Positions 17,041 through 26,266 are shown, counted from the first letter of the stretch. The stretch: 64,000 nt of DNA from Rhodobacteraceae bacterium M385 (GCA_025141835.1 CP081102.1:2542001-2606000), one strand, 5' to 3'. Numbers and translations are program-made. The notes: a model not told the origin generated them from the sequence alone.

Positions 17041-18450
17041 GTGCGCCCCGTGTTGGTTGTGGACCTTGATGGGACGTTGTTGCGCTCGGACATGTTGTAC
17101 GAATGCGCGTGGTCGGCCATGGGGCACGACGGATGGGCAACAATTCAGGCGTTGGGCAAGCTCAAGGAAGGACGGGCCGCGTTCAAGCGCGCCTTGGTGG
17201 AGCTGTCCGATGTGGATATCGGAACCCTGCCCTACGACGAGCAAATTGTAGCCCGCGTAAGAGATTGGCGGGCGGACGGTGGGCGCACGATCTTGGCCAC
17301 GGCCAGCGATCAGGTACTGGCGGACAAGATCGCCGCGCATCTGGATATCTTTGATGAGGTTCACGGATCGGACGGGGCGCGCAATCTGAAAGGCGTTGAA
17401 AAAGCGGTCTTTTTGCAGGGTCGATTTCCACAAGGCTTCACCTATATGGGCGACAGCGCGGCAGATTTGGCGGTGTGGGAACGGGCCGAGAAAGCCATCA
17501 GCGTGGGGGCTGCGCCCAAAGTTATTGGCGCGCTCGATAGAGGCACCACCCCAGCCGAGCACTTGCCGCGTGAGGCCCCGCCCCGCGCCCTTCTACGCGC
17601 CATTCGCCCGCAGCAGTGGTTCAAGAACCTGCTCGTCGCGGTGCCCTTGATCGCGGATCCCGGCCACGGGTTCGGGGCGATTTTGCCGATCATCGGCGCA
17701 TTTCTGGCCCTTAGTTTCGCCGCGTCCGCCGGTTATTTGATTAACGACCTTCTGGACCTACGCGACGACCGCAGCCACCCGAGAAAGCGTCTGCGCCCCT
17801 TTGCGGCGGGCACCCTTTCCCCCGAGATCGGCACGATGGCGATCCCGGTATTGCTGGCGTTGTCGGCTGTAGTCTCTTTGTTGGTGACGCCCGCGTTGTT
17901 GGGGGCTGTGGCGCTCTATTTCGTGGCGACGGTCGCCTATTCAGTGAAGTTAAAGCAGCACACGTTGATCGACATTTGCTTGTTGGCGTTTTTGTTCACC
18001 TTGCGGATCATCGCGGGCGGTCTAGCGATCGGCTCTCCGTTATCGGTGTGGATATTGGCGTTTTCGATGTTCATCTTCTTCGCTTTGGCCGCCGTTAAAC
18101 GATTGGCAGAATTGACAGATTCCGAGACAGCAACCCGCGAAACCTCACGCCGGGGCTATATCGCAGAGGACCGGCGCATCGTCAGCCAGATGGCGATCAC
18201 CTCGGGCTATCTGGCGGTTTTGGTCCTTGCCCTTTACGTGGACGAGCCGACGACACAGGCCAAGTTCGGCGCGCCTTGGTTGCTGTGGGGCGTCTGTCCG
18301 CTGTTGATTTTCTGGATCAGCCGCATGGTTCTGAAAGCGGACCGAGGGTTAATGCACGACGATCCGATGATCTTTGCGGTGTCGAATTCCACCTCTCGGT
18401 GGGTGATCCTTCTGTGCGGTGTTCTGGTCGTGGGCGCGATGTTCCTATGA
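17041..18450 (+). CDS. HAD phosphatase-UbiA prenyltransferase fusion (polyprenyl-phosphate phosphoribosyltransferase type)
   Basis: 469 residues. Residues 1 to about 180 form a HAD hydrolase (nucleophile motif DLDGT at 8-12, GDSAAD at 137-142). From about 190 a UbiA-family membrane domain follows, with RPQQWFKNLLV, the NDLLDLRDD-HPRKRLRP aspartate motif and about eight helices. This architecture occurs in proteins that transfer phosphoribosyl from PRPP to polyprenyl phosphate and then dephosphorylate the product. It is the first gene of an operon with GtrA, DprE1-like and DprE2-like genes. The start is uncertain: GTG 17041 has a weak ribosome site, whereas a CTG at 17011 lies 7-8 nt after AAGGA. 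Confidence 0.85.
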   Translation: MRPVLVVDLDGTLLRSDMLYECAWSAMGHDGWATIQALGKLKEGRAAFKRALVELSDVDIGTLPYDEQIVARVRDWRADGGRTILATASDQVLADKIAAHLDIFDEVHGSDGARNLKGVEKAVFLQGRFPQGFTYMGDSAADLAVWERAEKAISVGAAPKVIGALDRGTTPAEHLPREAPPRALLRAIRPQQWFKNLLVAVPLIADPGHGFGAILPIIGAFLALSFAASAGYLINDLLDLRDDRSHPRKRLRPFAAGTLSPEIGTMAIPVLLALSAVVSLLVTPALLGAVALYFVATVAYSVKLKQHTLIDICLLAFLFTLRIIAGGLAIGSPLSVWILAFSMFIFFALAAVKRLAELTDSETATRETSRRGYIAEDRRIVSQMAITSGYLAVLVLALYVDEPTTQAKFGAPWLLWGVCPLLIFWISRMVLKADRGLMHDDPMIFAVSNSTSRWVILLCGVLVVGAMFL

Positions 18451-18857
18451 CGCGGGTTGGCCTTATCATCCGCTACGTGGCCTTCGCGGCGGTGGCCGTT
18501 GTGGTTAACCTTTTGGTGCAGCGGCTGGTGCTACTGGGCGGCGATGGCTCGGGTTGGTTTGTGGCTGCCCTAGGGGCGGGGACCCTTGCGGGATTGGTGG
18601 TGAAATACCTTCTCGATAAGCGGTGGGTCTTTTTCGATGAGACCCAAGGTGCTGCGGCACAGGGGCGGCAGTTTGGCCTTTATTCCCTTATGGGCGTGGC
18701 GACCACGGCGATATTCTGGGTCACGGAAACCGCGTTTTGGCTGACATGGGGCACAGATTTCGCAAGGGAGGTAGGCGCGTTGATCGGCCTTGGGATTGGG
18801 TATCTGACGAAGTATCAACTGGACCGGCGCTTTGTCTTTCATGGGGGGGCCCGATGA
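18447..18857 (+). CDS. GtrA-family membrane protein
   Basis: A 136-residue inner-membrane protein with four predicted helices and the GtrA ends IRYVAFAAVAVVVNLLVQR and YLTKYQLDRRFVF. GtrA proteins are thought to flip or retain polyprenyl-linked sugars; the actinobacterial homologue lies beside dprE1/dprE2. Start ATG 18447 overlaps the previous stop (ATGA), and its end overlaps the next start by 4 nt. In this operon it probably handles the polyprenyl-phosphoryl pentose. Confidence 0.88.
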   Translation: MTRVGLIIRYVAFAAVAVVVNLLVQRLVLLGGDGSGWFVAALGAGTLAGLVVKYLLDKRWVFFDETQGAAAQGRQFGLYSLMGVATTAIFWVTETAFWLTWGTDFAREVGALIGLGIGYLTKYQLDRRFVFHGGAR

Positions 18858-20152
18858 GGATGCTGAGCGGCTGGGGCCGCTTTCCCAAGGTCGAATGCCG
18901 GGTGATACGGGCCCGCAACCAGGAAGATGTGCGCCAAGCGGTGTTGGAGGCGCCGCTGATCGCAAGAGGCAACGGGCGCGCCTATGGCGACGCCGCCCTG
19001 AACCCCGGATTGACGCTGGATATGACCGGCATGGACCGAATGCGGTCCTTTGAAAACGGAGTGCTAGTGGCCGAGGCCGGCGTACTTCTGGGCGACATTA
19101 TCCAAGCCTTCCTGCCCCGTGGCTGGTTTCCCATGGTCACGCCGGGCACCAAATTGGTCAGCCTTGGCGGCGCGATTGCGGCCGATGTCCATGGCAAGAA
19201 CCACCACATTGACGGCTCTTTCCGGTCCTGTGTCGACTGGATAGACCTGATGGGGCCCGATGGCACGGTGACCCGGACCAAACCGGGGGAGGCGCTGTTT
19301 GACTGGACCCTTGGCGGCATGGGGCTGACGGGGGTGATTTTGCGCGCACAGATCCGCCTGCGCCGGGTCGAGACATCTTGGATCGTGCAGGAAAGCGAAG
19401 CGTTAACGTCGTTAACCGATACAATCGCTGCGTTTGAGGGTGCGATGGACGCGCCCTATTCGGTGGCATGGATCAATTGCAGCGCGGGCAAGACCCATGG
19501 CCACAGCATCTTGCTCAAAGGCCGCCACGCCCTGCCCCATGACTTGCCGATGGACCGCACCGAGTTCGACCTTGGCCGACCCGGCAAAACCCCCGTCCCT
19601 TTTGGGCTTCCGTTCCTGTTCAAAGGTACAGCCCTGCGCACAATCAACAGCCTTTACTGGCGGTTGCAACGGCGCAAAGCGGGCCGCGCCGTGGTGGATT
19701 GGGATAGCTACTTCTACCCTCTCGATGGATTGGCGAATTGGAACAAGCTCTATGGGCGGCACGGGTTTGTGCAGTTCCAATGCGCCCTGCCAAGGGACAC
19801 GGCGGAAGCCGGATTGGCCGAGATTATGGAGGCGATAGCCGCCTCTGACCAAGGCTCGGTGTTATCCGTCCTTAAACGCTTTGGGTCGCAATCCGGCCCT
19901 TTTTCCTTCCCAATGGAGGGCTATACGCTCGCCATGGATTTCCCGGCTAACAAACGGAGCCTCGCGCTAATGGAACGGTTAGACACGATAACTTTGGCCC
20001 ACAACGGCCGCTTCTACCTGGCCAAGGACGCCCGGATGCCGAAAGCCGTGGCGCAGGCTGATCCGCGTGCCGCCGACTTCGCCGAGATGCGCAAACAGGC
20101 GGGGTTGGCTGAGCGCTTCACCTCGGTCCAATCGCGGAGGTTGGGATTATGA
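18854..20152 (+). CDS. FAD-linked oxidase, DprE1-like (decaprenylphosphoryl-ribose oxidase)
   Basis: 432 residues with the PCMH-type FAD-binding segment (IARGNGRAYGDAALNPG near residues 35-51, then TPGTKLVSLGGAIAADVHGKNHH) followed by a substrate domain. DprE1 oxidises the 2'-OH of decaprenylphosphoryl-ribose as the first half of epimerisation to arabinose. The order here (UbiA-HAD, GtrA, DprE1, DprE2) supports that reading. Start ATG 18854 overlaps the GtrA stop. Whether the sugar is arabinose cannot be read from the sequence. Confidence 0.85.
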   Translation: MRMLSGWGRFPKVECRVIRARNQEDVRQAVLEAPLIARGNGRAYGDAALNPGLTLDMTGMDRMRSFENGVLVAEAGVLLGDIIQAFLPRGWFPMVTPGTKLVSLGGAIAADVHGKNHHIDGSFRSCVDWIDLMGPDGTVTRTKPGEALFDWTLGGMGLTGVILRAQIRLRRVETSWIVQESEALTSLTDTIAAFEGAMDAPYSVAWINCSAGKTHGHSILLKGRHALPHDLPMDRTEFDLGRPGKTPVPFGLPFLFKGTALRTINSLYWRLQRRKAGRAVVDWDSYFYPLDGLANWNKLYGRHGFVQFQCALPRDTAEAGLAEIMEAIAASDQGSVLSVLKRFGSQSGPFSFPMEGYTLAMDFPANKRSLALMERLDTITLAHNGRFYLAKDARMPKAVAQADPRAADFAEMRKQAGLAERFTSVQSRRLGL

Positions 20153-20883
20153 GCCGCCCGATCCTGATCCTGGGGGCTGCCTCTGACATGGCCCGTGCCG
20201 TGGCGCGGTCTTTTGCGGCGGAAGGCCACCCGATCCAACTGGCCGCCCGCAACGTGTCCCGCCTTGATGAGGACGCCAGCGATCTGCGCACCCGCTTCGG
20301 CGTTGAGGTCACTGTTCATGAGTTCGACGCGCTGGCGACTGATTCTCATAAAGCCTTTGTGGAGGCCTTGCCCACGCTTCCCGCCGTTGCGGTCTGCGCC
20401 GTGGGCACAATGGGCACGCAAGCGGAAAGCGAGGCTGATCCGCTGGCCGCAGCCCAAGTTATGCGCGCCAACTTTGAAGGCCCCGCCAGCATTCTGGCGC
20501 ATCTGGCCAACGCGATGGAGGCCCGCGGCGCGGGCACCTTGGTTGGCATTTCCTCGGTCGCGGGGGACCGGGGGCGCGCATCCAATTACGTCTACGGCTC
20601 GGCCAAGGCGGGCTTCACCGCTTTCCTGTCGGGTCTTCGCAATCGCCTTGCAAAAAAGGGGGTTCACGTGGTCACAGTGCTTCCCGGCTTCGTGAATACG
20701 GCCATGCTAGAGGGGATTTCTACGCCCGCCCCGCTTACTGCCGAGCCCGAGGAAGTCGGGGCCGCGATCGTGAAAGCGGTGAAGCGAAATACCAACGTCA
20801 TCTATACACGCCCGATCTGGCGCATCGTCATGGCGGTGATCCGAAATATTCCCGAGCCGGTGTTTAAGAAGACCTCGATCTAG
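20149..20883 (+). CDS. Short-chain dehydrogenase, DprE2-like
   Basis: A 244-residue SDR. It has LILGAASDMARAVARSFAAEG (NAD(P)H-binding, in place of the usual TGxxxGxG) and the catalytic ISS...YVYGSAKAG (S, Y, K). It would reduce the keto intermediate made by the DprE1-like enzyme to finish the ribose-to-arabinose inversion. Start ATG overlaps the previous stop by 4 nt. Last gene of the operon; a hydrophobic C-terminus (RIVMAVIRNIPEPVFKK) is shared with DprE2 proteins. Confidence 0.87.
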   Translation: MSRPILILGAASDMARAVARSFAAEGHPIQLAARNVSRLDEDASDLRTRFGVEVTVHEFDALATDSHKAFVEALPTLPAVAVCAVGTMGTQAESEADPLAAAQVMRANFEGPASILAHLANAMEARGAGTLVGISSVAGDRGRASNYVYGSAKAGFTAFLSGLRNRLAKKGVHVVTVLPGFVNTAMLEGISTPAPLTAEPEEVGAAIVKAVKRNTNVIYTRPIWRIVMAVIRNIPEPVFKKTSI

Positions 20884-21044
20884 GCGCGACCGGCTGGCAA
20901 GATTCCGCGCAAAAATCAAGCGCTGACTGAGAATCTTGGGCGCGTTGTTGCGATATTAACACCTCCGCCTTAGGGCTGGCTCAGACAAAGGGACATTATC
21001 CGTGGCTGAAGAGCTACGACGTACTAGATGGGCAGCGTTTTACG

Positions 21045-22556
21045 ATGAACGGGACAGCAATCGCGCGTGTATTTGCGCGAACAAAATTTTTGACAGCCAC
21101 GGCGCTGGAACGGCCGAATGGCGTGTTGGCCGTTGTATTGGCCTCGACGATTATCACCTCGGCTTGCGCCTATGTGGTGGTGTCCGGCGCGATGACGACG
21201 CCGCGCCCGGTGACCGAAACGGAAGAGGTTGTCGCTATTAACCCGACGCCGCAACGCCGCTACCCCGACGCCGCGACATTCGACACCAGTGTTTCTGTTG
21301 TGATTGACCAAGCGCCCGGCGTGCGGGTCGCCCCCCAATTGGCCGCCCCCGCCGAGGTTGCCGCGGCACCAACTGATCCGGTGGAGCGCTATTCCATTGT
21401 AGCAGGCCGTCCACCGGTGATGCCTGAACCACGCCCAAGCACGATCATTACTGTTCCGTCCATTGCGACTGCGGTTGCCATTGCGCGGAATTTGGATGCG
21501 GAACGGGCCTTGGCCCTGCCCCATCCGGTGGCCCGCCCCGGCGCCACGCCTGCACCCTTGGCGACCGAAACGGCGCCGCAAACCTCCCCCCTTCTCGCCG
21601 CGTCCAGCCCGCGCCCCACCCTGCGCCCCGCTGAGATTGTGACCCGCGCCGCCGCGATATCAGAAGCGTTTGACATTGAAGTCGCCCGCGCGGAAGCGCC
21701 CGACGCTTTGGGGGGCATCGCCGGCATCGGTGAAAGCCCGCGCGGCAGCATCTTTGCAGGCGGCAGCGGCGATTGTTCACCCCGTCTGGCGCGTGCGATC
21801 CCGCGCCGCTCTGGCTCTGCCGCCAGTGGCTCTGCCGTTATGGCGAGCGCCGGGAACGGATCAGGCTCGGGCCGCGACAACCGCATGGTGCAAGAAGCAT
21901 TGGCCGGAAACGTCCCCAGCCATATCCGCGACCTGCATCCGGTCACCTTCAACGGCACCGTCGGCGGCCGTTCGGTTGAAGTCACAATCTGCGTGACGCC
22001 CGATTACTTGGCCATCGGGTCCGACAGCGACCACGTCCGTGTGCCACTTGGCTTGCAGGCCGCCCTTCGGGTCGCCGATGCCTTCGACATGATGCTGCCC
22101 ACGACGACCATGGTTGATGCGATTTACCAGCAGGCCGACGTGCGCGTGGCCCCGTCCCCTATGACGCCGGGCTCTGCCATGTCGTCCACGGACTACTTCC
22201 TGCGCCACGATGCCACCATTGATGGCCAATTCTCGCGCGCAGGTGTGCAAGCCGGGATGCTCGTGGCCGGCCACAAAAAGGATCTGGTCCTCGCCAACCG
22301 GTTGTCGCGCAATCCGGGCCGTGTCGCGATTTATGGCTGGCACCGCACCAACGGCCGCGCGATCCAGCCGCTGTCTACGGTTCATGGCGAATACTATGCC
22401 GACTATTCCCACGGCATCCGGTTGGTCAGCCGCACAGCTTACGTTGATGGCCGCGCCGTGGACCTGCGGGAGCTGCTGACAGACGATCGCTATGCAGGCT
22501 TCTTGAACTCTGACGGCGCGTTAACCGGCGCGACTATCCGCCTCGCGTCCCTGTAA
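21045..22556 (+). CDS. Membrane-anchored exported protein of unknown function
   Basis: 503 residues. One N-terminal transmembrane/signal-anchor segment lies near residues 26-48 (VLAVVLASTIITSACAYVVVSGA), followed by about 240 residues of Pro/Ala/Thr-rich, low-complexity linker and a C-terminal globular domain of about 210 residues. The domain contains VTFNGTVGGRSVEVTICVTPDYLAIG, GHKKDLVLANRLSRNPGRVAIYGWH and YADYSHGIRLVSR. I do not recognise it. The repeated His/Tyr/Asp patterns in the terminal domain suggest an enzyme or ligand-binding unit outside the membrane. The start is weakly supported by ribosome-site evidence. Confidence 0.65.
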   Translation: MNGTAIARVFARTKFLTATALERPNGVLAVVLASTIITSACAYVVVSGAMTTPRPVTETEEVVAINPTPQRRYPDAATFDTSVSVVIDQAPGVRVAPQLAAPAEVAAAPTDPVERYSIVAGRPPVMPEPRPSTIITVPSIATAVAIARNLDAERALALPHPVARPGATPAPLATETAPQTSPLLAASSPRPTLRPAEIVTRAAAISEAFDIEVARAEAPDALGGIAGIGESPRGSIFAGGSGDCSPRLARAIPRRSGSAASGSAVMASAGNGSGSGRDNRMVQEALAGNVPSHIRDLHPVTFNGTVGGRSVEVTICVTPDYLAIGSDSDHVRVPLGLQAALRVADAFDMMLPTTTMVDAIYQQADVRVAPSPMTPGSAMSSTDYFLRHDATIDGQFSRAGVQAGMLVAGHKKDLVLANRLSRNPGRVAIYGWHRTNGRAIQPLSTVHGEYYADYSHGIRLVSRTAYVDGRAVDLRELLTDDRYAGFLNSDGALTGATIRLASL

Positions 22557-22574
22557 CGGCCCGTTTCAAAAGCA

Positions 22575-22602
22575 AAAGGCGCGCCGGGTCTGGCGCGCCT
22601 TT
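22575..22602. terminator. Bidirectional terminator between convergent genes
   Basis: AAAGGCGCGCC (22575-22585) pairs with GGCGCGCCTTT (22592-22602), giving a GC stem with T-runs on both strands between the converging genes that end at 22556 and 22618. Confidence 0.8.
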
Positions 22603-22617
22603 GGTGTTTCTACCTGC

Positions 22618-23640
22618 CTATTGCACGTCGCGGAAACAGCGGAACCCGAGGTGATAGTTCCTGTGGCTCGCCTCGGACATCACCCGCGTCCCGTGCCAAA
22701 ACGGTGCCCGCCACCGCGCCCAATGTTCATGGGCCCGGATCGTATCCCAAATGAACCAAGAGCCTTTCATCTCGGTCACGCCCAAGGTTGTCGATCCGGC
22801 AGAGGCCATCTGATCCTCAGCCAGTGGAAGGTTCATATGCTCGGCGGCGTTGCCATCAATGTCGTAGACACCCAAGGGCGACTGACAGGCCGGGAAGCTG
22901 CCCGCCGGATAGGTGTTTGACCCACAACCCTGAAAGCTACCGCCGTTACACGACGCGTTCTTGAACGATCCCGTCGCACAAACGCCCGATTGCCACGCGC
23001 CAATGGAATAGGTGCCGCGTGTGTTGGCGTAATGATTGTTGTGCCAATTACGGATGGTGTTGACCGCCGCAGACATGCCCATGCCGCGCACCCTGTCGAA
23101 GGGATAATCGGGCGGCAGAAGTTGTCCCGCTGCGGCCCCTTCCCATTCATGGGCATCCCCGATGCGCCCGCCTTCAGCCGCGCAAAGCTGCGCCGCCTCA
23201 TTGGCGCGGACCCAGACGACGGGATAAACCATTGGAATGTTTGGGTACTCGAACATGTCCGCACAGGCCGTTGCGTCGCGTGGTGTCTGGGTTTCGGGAT
23301 CATAGAGCGGCACCATGTAAGGCCCGCCGCAGATCCTCTCAAACTCCCGATTGCGGTAGCTGGCTTGCACCTGTTCCACCGTGCCGCCGATGCGTGCCGC
23401 CGCTTCTTCCGGGGTGAGCGGATGGTGGGTCACTGCCGGGTTACCCTGCCCCATCCACCCATTGGGCGAGTTGGCAAAGATCGTACGCACCCGGTTGATT
23501 TCAGCATTGGAAAGACCCCGGATGTCCTGCAATTGCTGGAAAAGGAGCTCGTTTCGCTCGGCCAGCGACTGCGCTTGGGCACCCGTCACCGCCAAAACGC
23601 TAACGGCCACCGCCGCTTTTACAATCCTGCTTAGTCCCAT
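22618..23640 (-). CDS. Exported FGE-sulfatase-fold (SUMF1-like) protein
   Basis: 340 residues with a signal peptide (to about residue 24, ending GAQAQ). The second half has the formylglycine-generating-enzyme fold landmarks: PVVWVRANEAAQLCAAEGGR-GDAHEWEGAA, SPLGVYDIDGNAAEHM and the terminal HLGFRCFRDV. An unusual cysteine-containing loop (CATGSFKNASCNGGSFQGC) sits between them. The active-site cysteine pair of true FGEs is not evident, so it may be a structural or binding relative. ATG 23640 is chosen over the TTG one codon earlier because it follows GAGG. It begins 3 nt after the stop of the upstream gene, forming an operon. Confidence 0.75.
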   Translation of the reverse strand: MGLSRIVKAAVAVSVLAVTGAQAQSLAERNELLFQQLQDIRGLSNAEINRVRTIFANSPNGWMGQGNPAVTHHPLTPEEAAARIGGTVEQVQASYRNREFERICGGPYMVPLYDPETQTPRDATACADMFEYPNIPMVYPVVWVRANEAAQLCAAEGGRIGDAHEWEGAAAGQLLPPDYPFDRVRGMGMSAAVNTIRNWHNNHYANTRGTYSIGAWQSGVCATGSFKNASCNGGSFQGCGSNTYPAGSFPACQSPLGVYDIDGNAAEHMNLPLAEDQMASAGSTTLGVTEMKGSWFIWDTIRAHEHWARWRAPFWHGTRVMSEASHRNYHLGFRCFRDVQ

Positions 23641-23643
23641 CAA

Positions 23644-25380
23644 TCAATGCCTCCGCAATAGGTAAAAGAAATCCCTGTTGTCCGGTGCCGAGATGAAACG
23701 CGCGACGCGCCCGTTGTCGGGGTCGGCCTCGGCCATGCCTGACACAAGGTGCTGAACCTCCATTTCATCCTCGCCCTCTTCGTCGTGAATATAGAGAGCC
23801 ATGTAAGTGTGCTCTTGGCTATTCATGTCCAAAAGCATGGCATAATCGCATTGGTAGGCTTGGAACGTCCGTGCCATAGCGGAGGGCGTAGCTGTTGAAA
23901 AATATGCATAAATCAGGAATTGGCGATCCTCCACGGTGCGCATGCAGGCGCCGCCGCGCAGGGTCCGCAGGGTGGCGTTTGCATCACCCGACCAGTTGCC
24001 CCCGCCCCAAGACGTGACCCGTGGGCCCGGTACGCCATCTTCGATAATCGCCACACCGTTCTGACGCGCGAAGGTCAGTTCCGGCAGCAGCGCGTCATCT
24101 TCCTCGGTCCAGGTGCGCATATCCACTTCGCCATCTTGGGTCAGATACATCGTCGCAAGGTTCGGCCAAAGCCGCGACAAGAGCACGCCGTTTTGCATGA
24201 ACCCGTAGTGATGCCCGTAATTGAAGGTCGCGTAATCGCCAAAGCGCCACGCGCCGTGATCACGTTTGAAACCACCCGTGAACGTCGCCGCGACGCGGTC
24301 CACGAAGGCGGGGTTCAACATGCCGGTGCGCACCAGCGGCGCGGGCGTATTAAATCCATCGGGGCCGCGCCCTTGGCTATGGCGGTTCTGCGGCCGCGAG
24401 GACCATCCCAAGCCGGGATGATCGGTGCCGAGTTCGTACCCGATGTCGAACCGGGCCATGTCAAACGCCACAAGATAGACATCCGCGCGTCGTTCAATCC
24501 CATCAAGGCCATTTGCCCCGCCGCTCTGCATCACTTCGCTGGCAATCATGCCCGGTTGCATGACCGAAGCGTAGATGCCGGGACTTTCCTCGACCTCATA
24601 CCACGCGCCCGCCGTCATCGCGCCCGCGTCGGTGCCCGCCAATTCGAACCCCATATAGGGGCGCATGTTGGGTGTGTTGGCGAGAAGCGCGTTACCGAGC
24701 AATTCGACGCCGTCGATTTCCTCCAATTCCTCCTCGCCCTCGGACGAAACCATGAAGGCATCCTCGAAGAACGCGCCTTTGATCAGGTTGACGATGGATT
24801 CTCCGAAAATCACGTTTTCCCGAAGGAATTCGGCCACGGCCTCACGGGTGGTGCGGTTGCCGGTGACGGGGTTGCGGACAAACATGCTCCAATCACAGAC
24901 CGGAGCATAGGGCAGCGAGCTGGCCTGCGCCTCTTCCAATTCGCCGTCTTCCCATGGCGCGCAGGCGAAGCTATCGCCCTCCCCCTCGATGAAAAGCGCG
25001 GGGCCGTAGTCGTCTTCGACCAGCGAGATATCCCAAGTCTCTGGGTCGCCATTTTCGAAATGCACAAAACTTGAACGGCCGCCCTCGGGCGTCATCTCCA
25101 GCACGAACCAGGAATTTACGCGGGGGTTAAGCGAGGTCAGCACATAGGTCGTGCCATTCTCGTCGGTTATGGTTTGGCCATTGCGAAACGGCTGCATCGC
25201 GAAGATGGAGCCGGGTACATTCGCCCCCAATTCAGCCATTTGCGCGTCGATCACGCTTTGGTCGGGCAACGCGATGCCCTGCGCCTCCGCTTGGGGGGCA
25301 AGGGAAACTGCGAGGGTCGCCGCGATGGTTAAGGAATAAGCAGAAAAAAGAGAAGAAGAGGGCAGCAAGTGGAGCTCCAT
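23644..25380 (-). CDS. Secreted protein of unknown function, possibly phosphodiester-glycosidase-like at the C-terminus
   Basis: 578 residues with an N-terminal signal peptide (hydrophobic stretch SAYSLTIAATLAVSLAPQAEA). The long acidic body contains several G-W-rich blocks. Near the C-terminus, the region GVAIIEDGVPGPRVTSWGGGNW, RTVEDRQFLIYAYFS, MARTFQAYQCDYAMLLDMNS vaguely follows the pattern of NAGPA-type phosphodiester glycosidases (a GCxxAMNLDGG-like end). This is a weak resemblance, not an assignment. It is co-transcribed with the FGE-fold gene 3 nt downstream. Start ATG 25380 gives the signal peptide. Confidence 0.6.
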   Translation of the reverse strand: MELHLLPSSSLFSAYSLTIAATLAVSLAPQAEAQGIALPDQSVIDAQMAELGANVPGSIFAMQPFRNGQTITDENGTTYVLTSLNPRVNSWFVLEMTPEGGRSSFVHFENGDPETWDISLVEDDYGPALFIEGEGDSFACAPWEDGELEEAQASSLPYAPVCDWSMFVRNPVTGNRTTREAVAEFLRENVIFGESIVNLIKGAFFEDAFMVSSEGEEELEEIDGVELLGNALLANTPNMRPYMGFELAGTDAGAMTAGAWYEVEESPGIYASVMQPGMIASEVMQSGGANGLDGIERRADVYLVAFDMARFDIGYELGTDHPGLGWSSRPQNRHSQGRGPDGFNTPAPLVRTGMLNPAFVDRVAATFTGGFKRDHGAWRFGDYATFNYGHHYGFMQNGVLLSRLWPNLATMYLTQDGEVDMRTWTEEDDALLPELTFARQNGVAIIEDGVPGPRVTSWGGGNWSGDANATLRTLRGGACMRTVEDRQFLIYAYFSTATPSAMARTFQAYQCDYAMLLDMNSQEHTYMALYIHDEEGEDEMEVQHLVSGMAEADPDNGRVARFISAPDNRDFFYLLRRH

Positions 25381-25708
25381 CAAAATAAAGATTGGGCCGC
25401 GCAAAAAGGCAACAAGCGGGAATTCTTAGTAACTATGAAAGGTTTGCAGCAAAGCACCGATTCACGCAACGAAATGTCCGCGCGAATTGCGTCACGTGGG
25501 CCTTTCCAGCGATGAGTGCCGCCCCTATCTGCCCCAGTGAACCTGTTGCAGTTAAGGCAGGGAAAGCTGCCACTTAGGTGCAAAGGCCCGAAACTAAGGC
25601 GCCGCTTATATGCACTTCGATGAAGTTACTTATTAGAATTGATTGTGAATCCAACGCTTTGCGGCCAACCTACCCGCGGTTAGGGGCGCTTGAGCAAGAG
25701 GGAATACC
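25381..25708. other. Gene-free divergent intergenic region
   Basis: 328 bp between the divergent gene pair. It is AT-richer than its surroundings near 25600-25660. I see no terminator, repeat or recognisable operator; it must contain two divergent promoters. Confidence 0.5.
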
Positions 25709-26218
25709 ATGGCTGGAAAATCCATAGACATGCCTGACGTAACAATTGCAGGCCATCAGAGCACAGATCCGTCTGTCGAGACCTGGCAGAAAACCCAGCG
25801 GACTGAAGCCGTTACTAAGGGAATCACGTCCGAAGATTCATTCGATACCGAACTGCGGGACGCTTTGAGGCGTCAGAATATCGCTGACGCTCGCACTCTG
25901 GTCGCCAATGCCGAGGCAGTTCTTGCGGCCCATAACGCGACGCCGCCACAGTCGGGGATGGTTCCGACGCCCGCTCAACTCGCCGCCGGGAAGGCACGGA
26001 TCGCAATGGCTGTCGGAGATGGCGCTGCCGCCCGCGCGATCCTTTTGCTAGCGATTGAGCGTAGCCCCAAAGATGACGGGCTTCGCACGTTAATGGCGGA
26101 AGTCATGCTGGCCGATGGCCGTGCAACCGACGTGCGCCCGGTCCTCAAGCATTTGAACGGCAGGTCGAATGGTGCTGAATTGGCGGCACAGGATAAGTCC
26201 GACTCGGCCGATACCTGA
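25709..26218 (+). CDS. Hypothetical TPR-like protein next to the chemotaxis operon
   Basis: A 169-residue soluble protein. The central part (LRDALRRQNIADARTLVANAEAVLAAH, KARIAMAVGDGAAARAILLLAIERSP) reads like two or three tetratricopeptide-type helices. It has a good ribosome site (GAGGGA) before ATG 25709 and no signal peptide. It converges on the che operon but is not part of it. Function unknown. Confidence 0.6.
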   Translation: MAGKSIDMPDVTIAGHQSTDPSVETWQKTQRTEAVTKGITSEDSFDTELRDALRRQNIADARTLVANAEAVLAAHNATPPQSGMVPTPAQLAAGKARIAMAVGDGAAARAILLLAIERSPKDDGLRTLMAEVMLADGRATDVRPVLKHLNGRSNGAELAAQDKSDSADT

Positions 26219-26266
26219 CTATTATGCCAAGCGCGCCGGTTGCGTTTAGCATTCGGAAGCCCGGTT

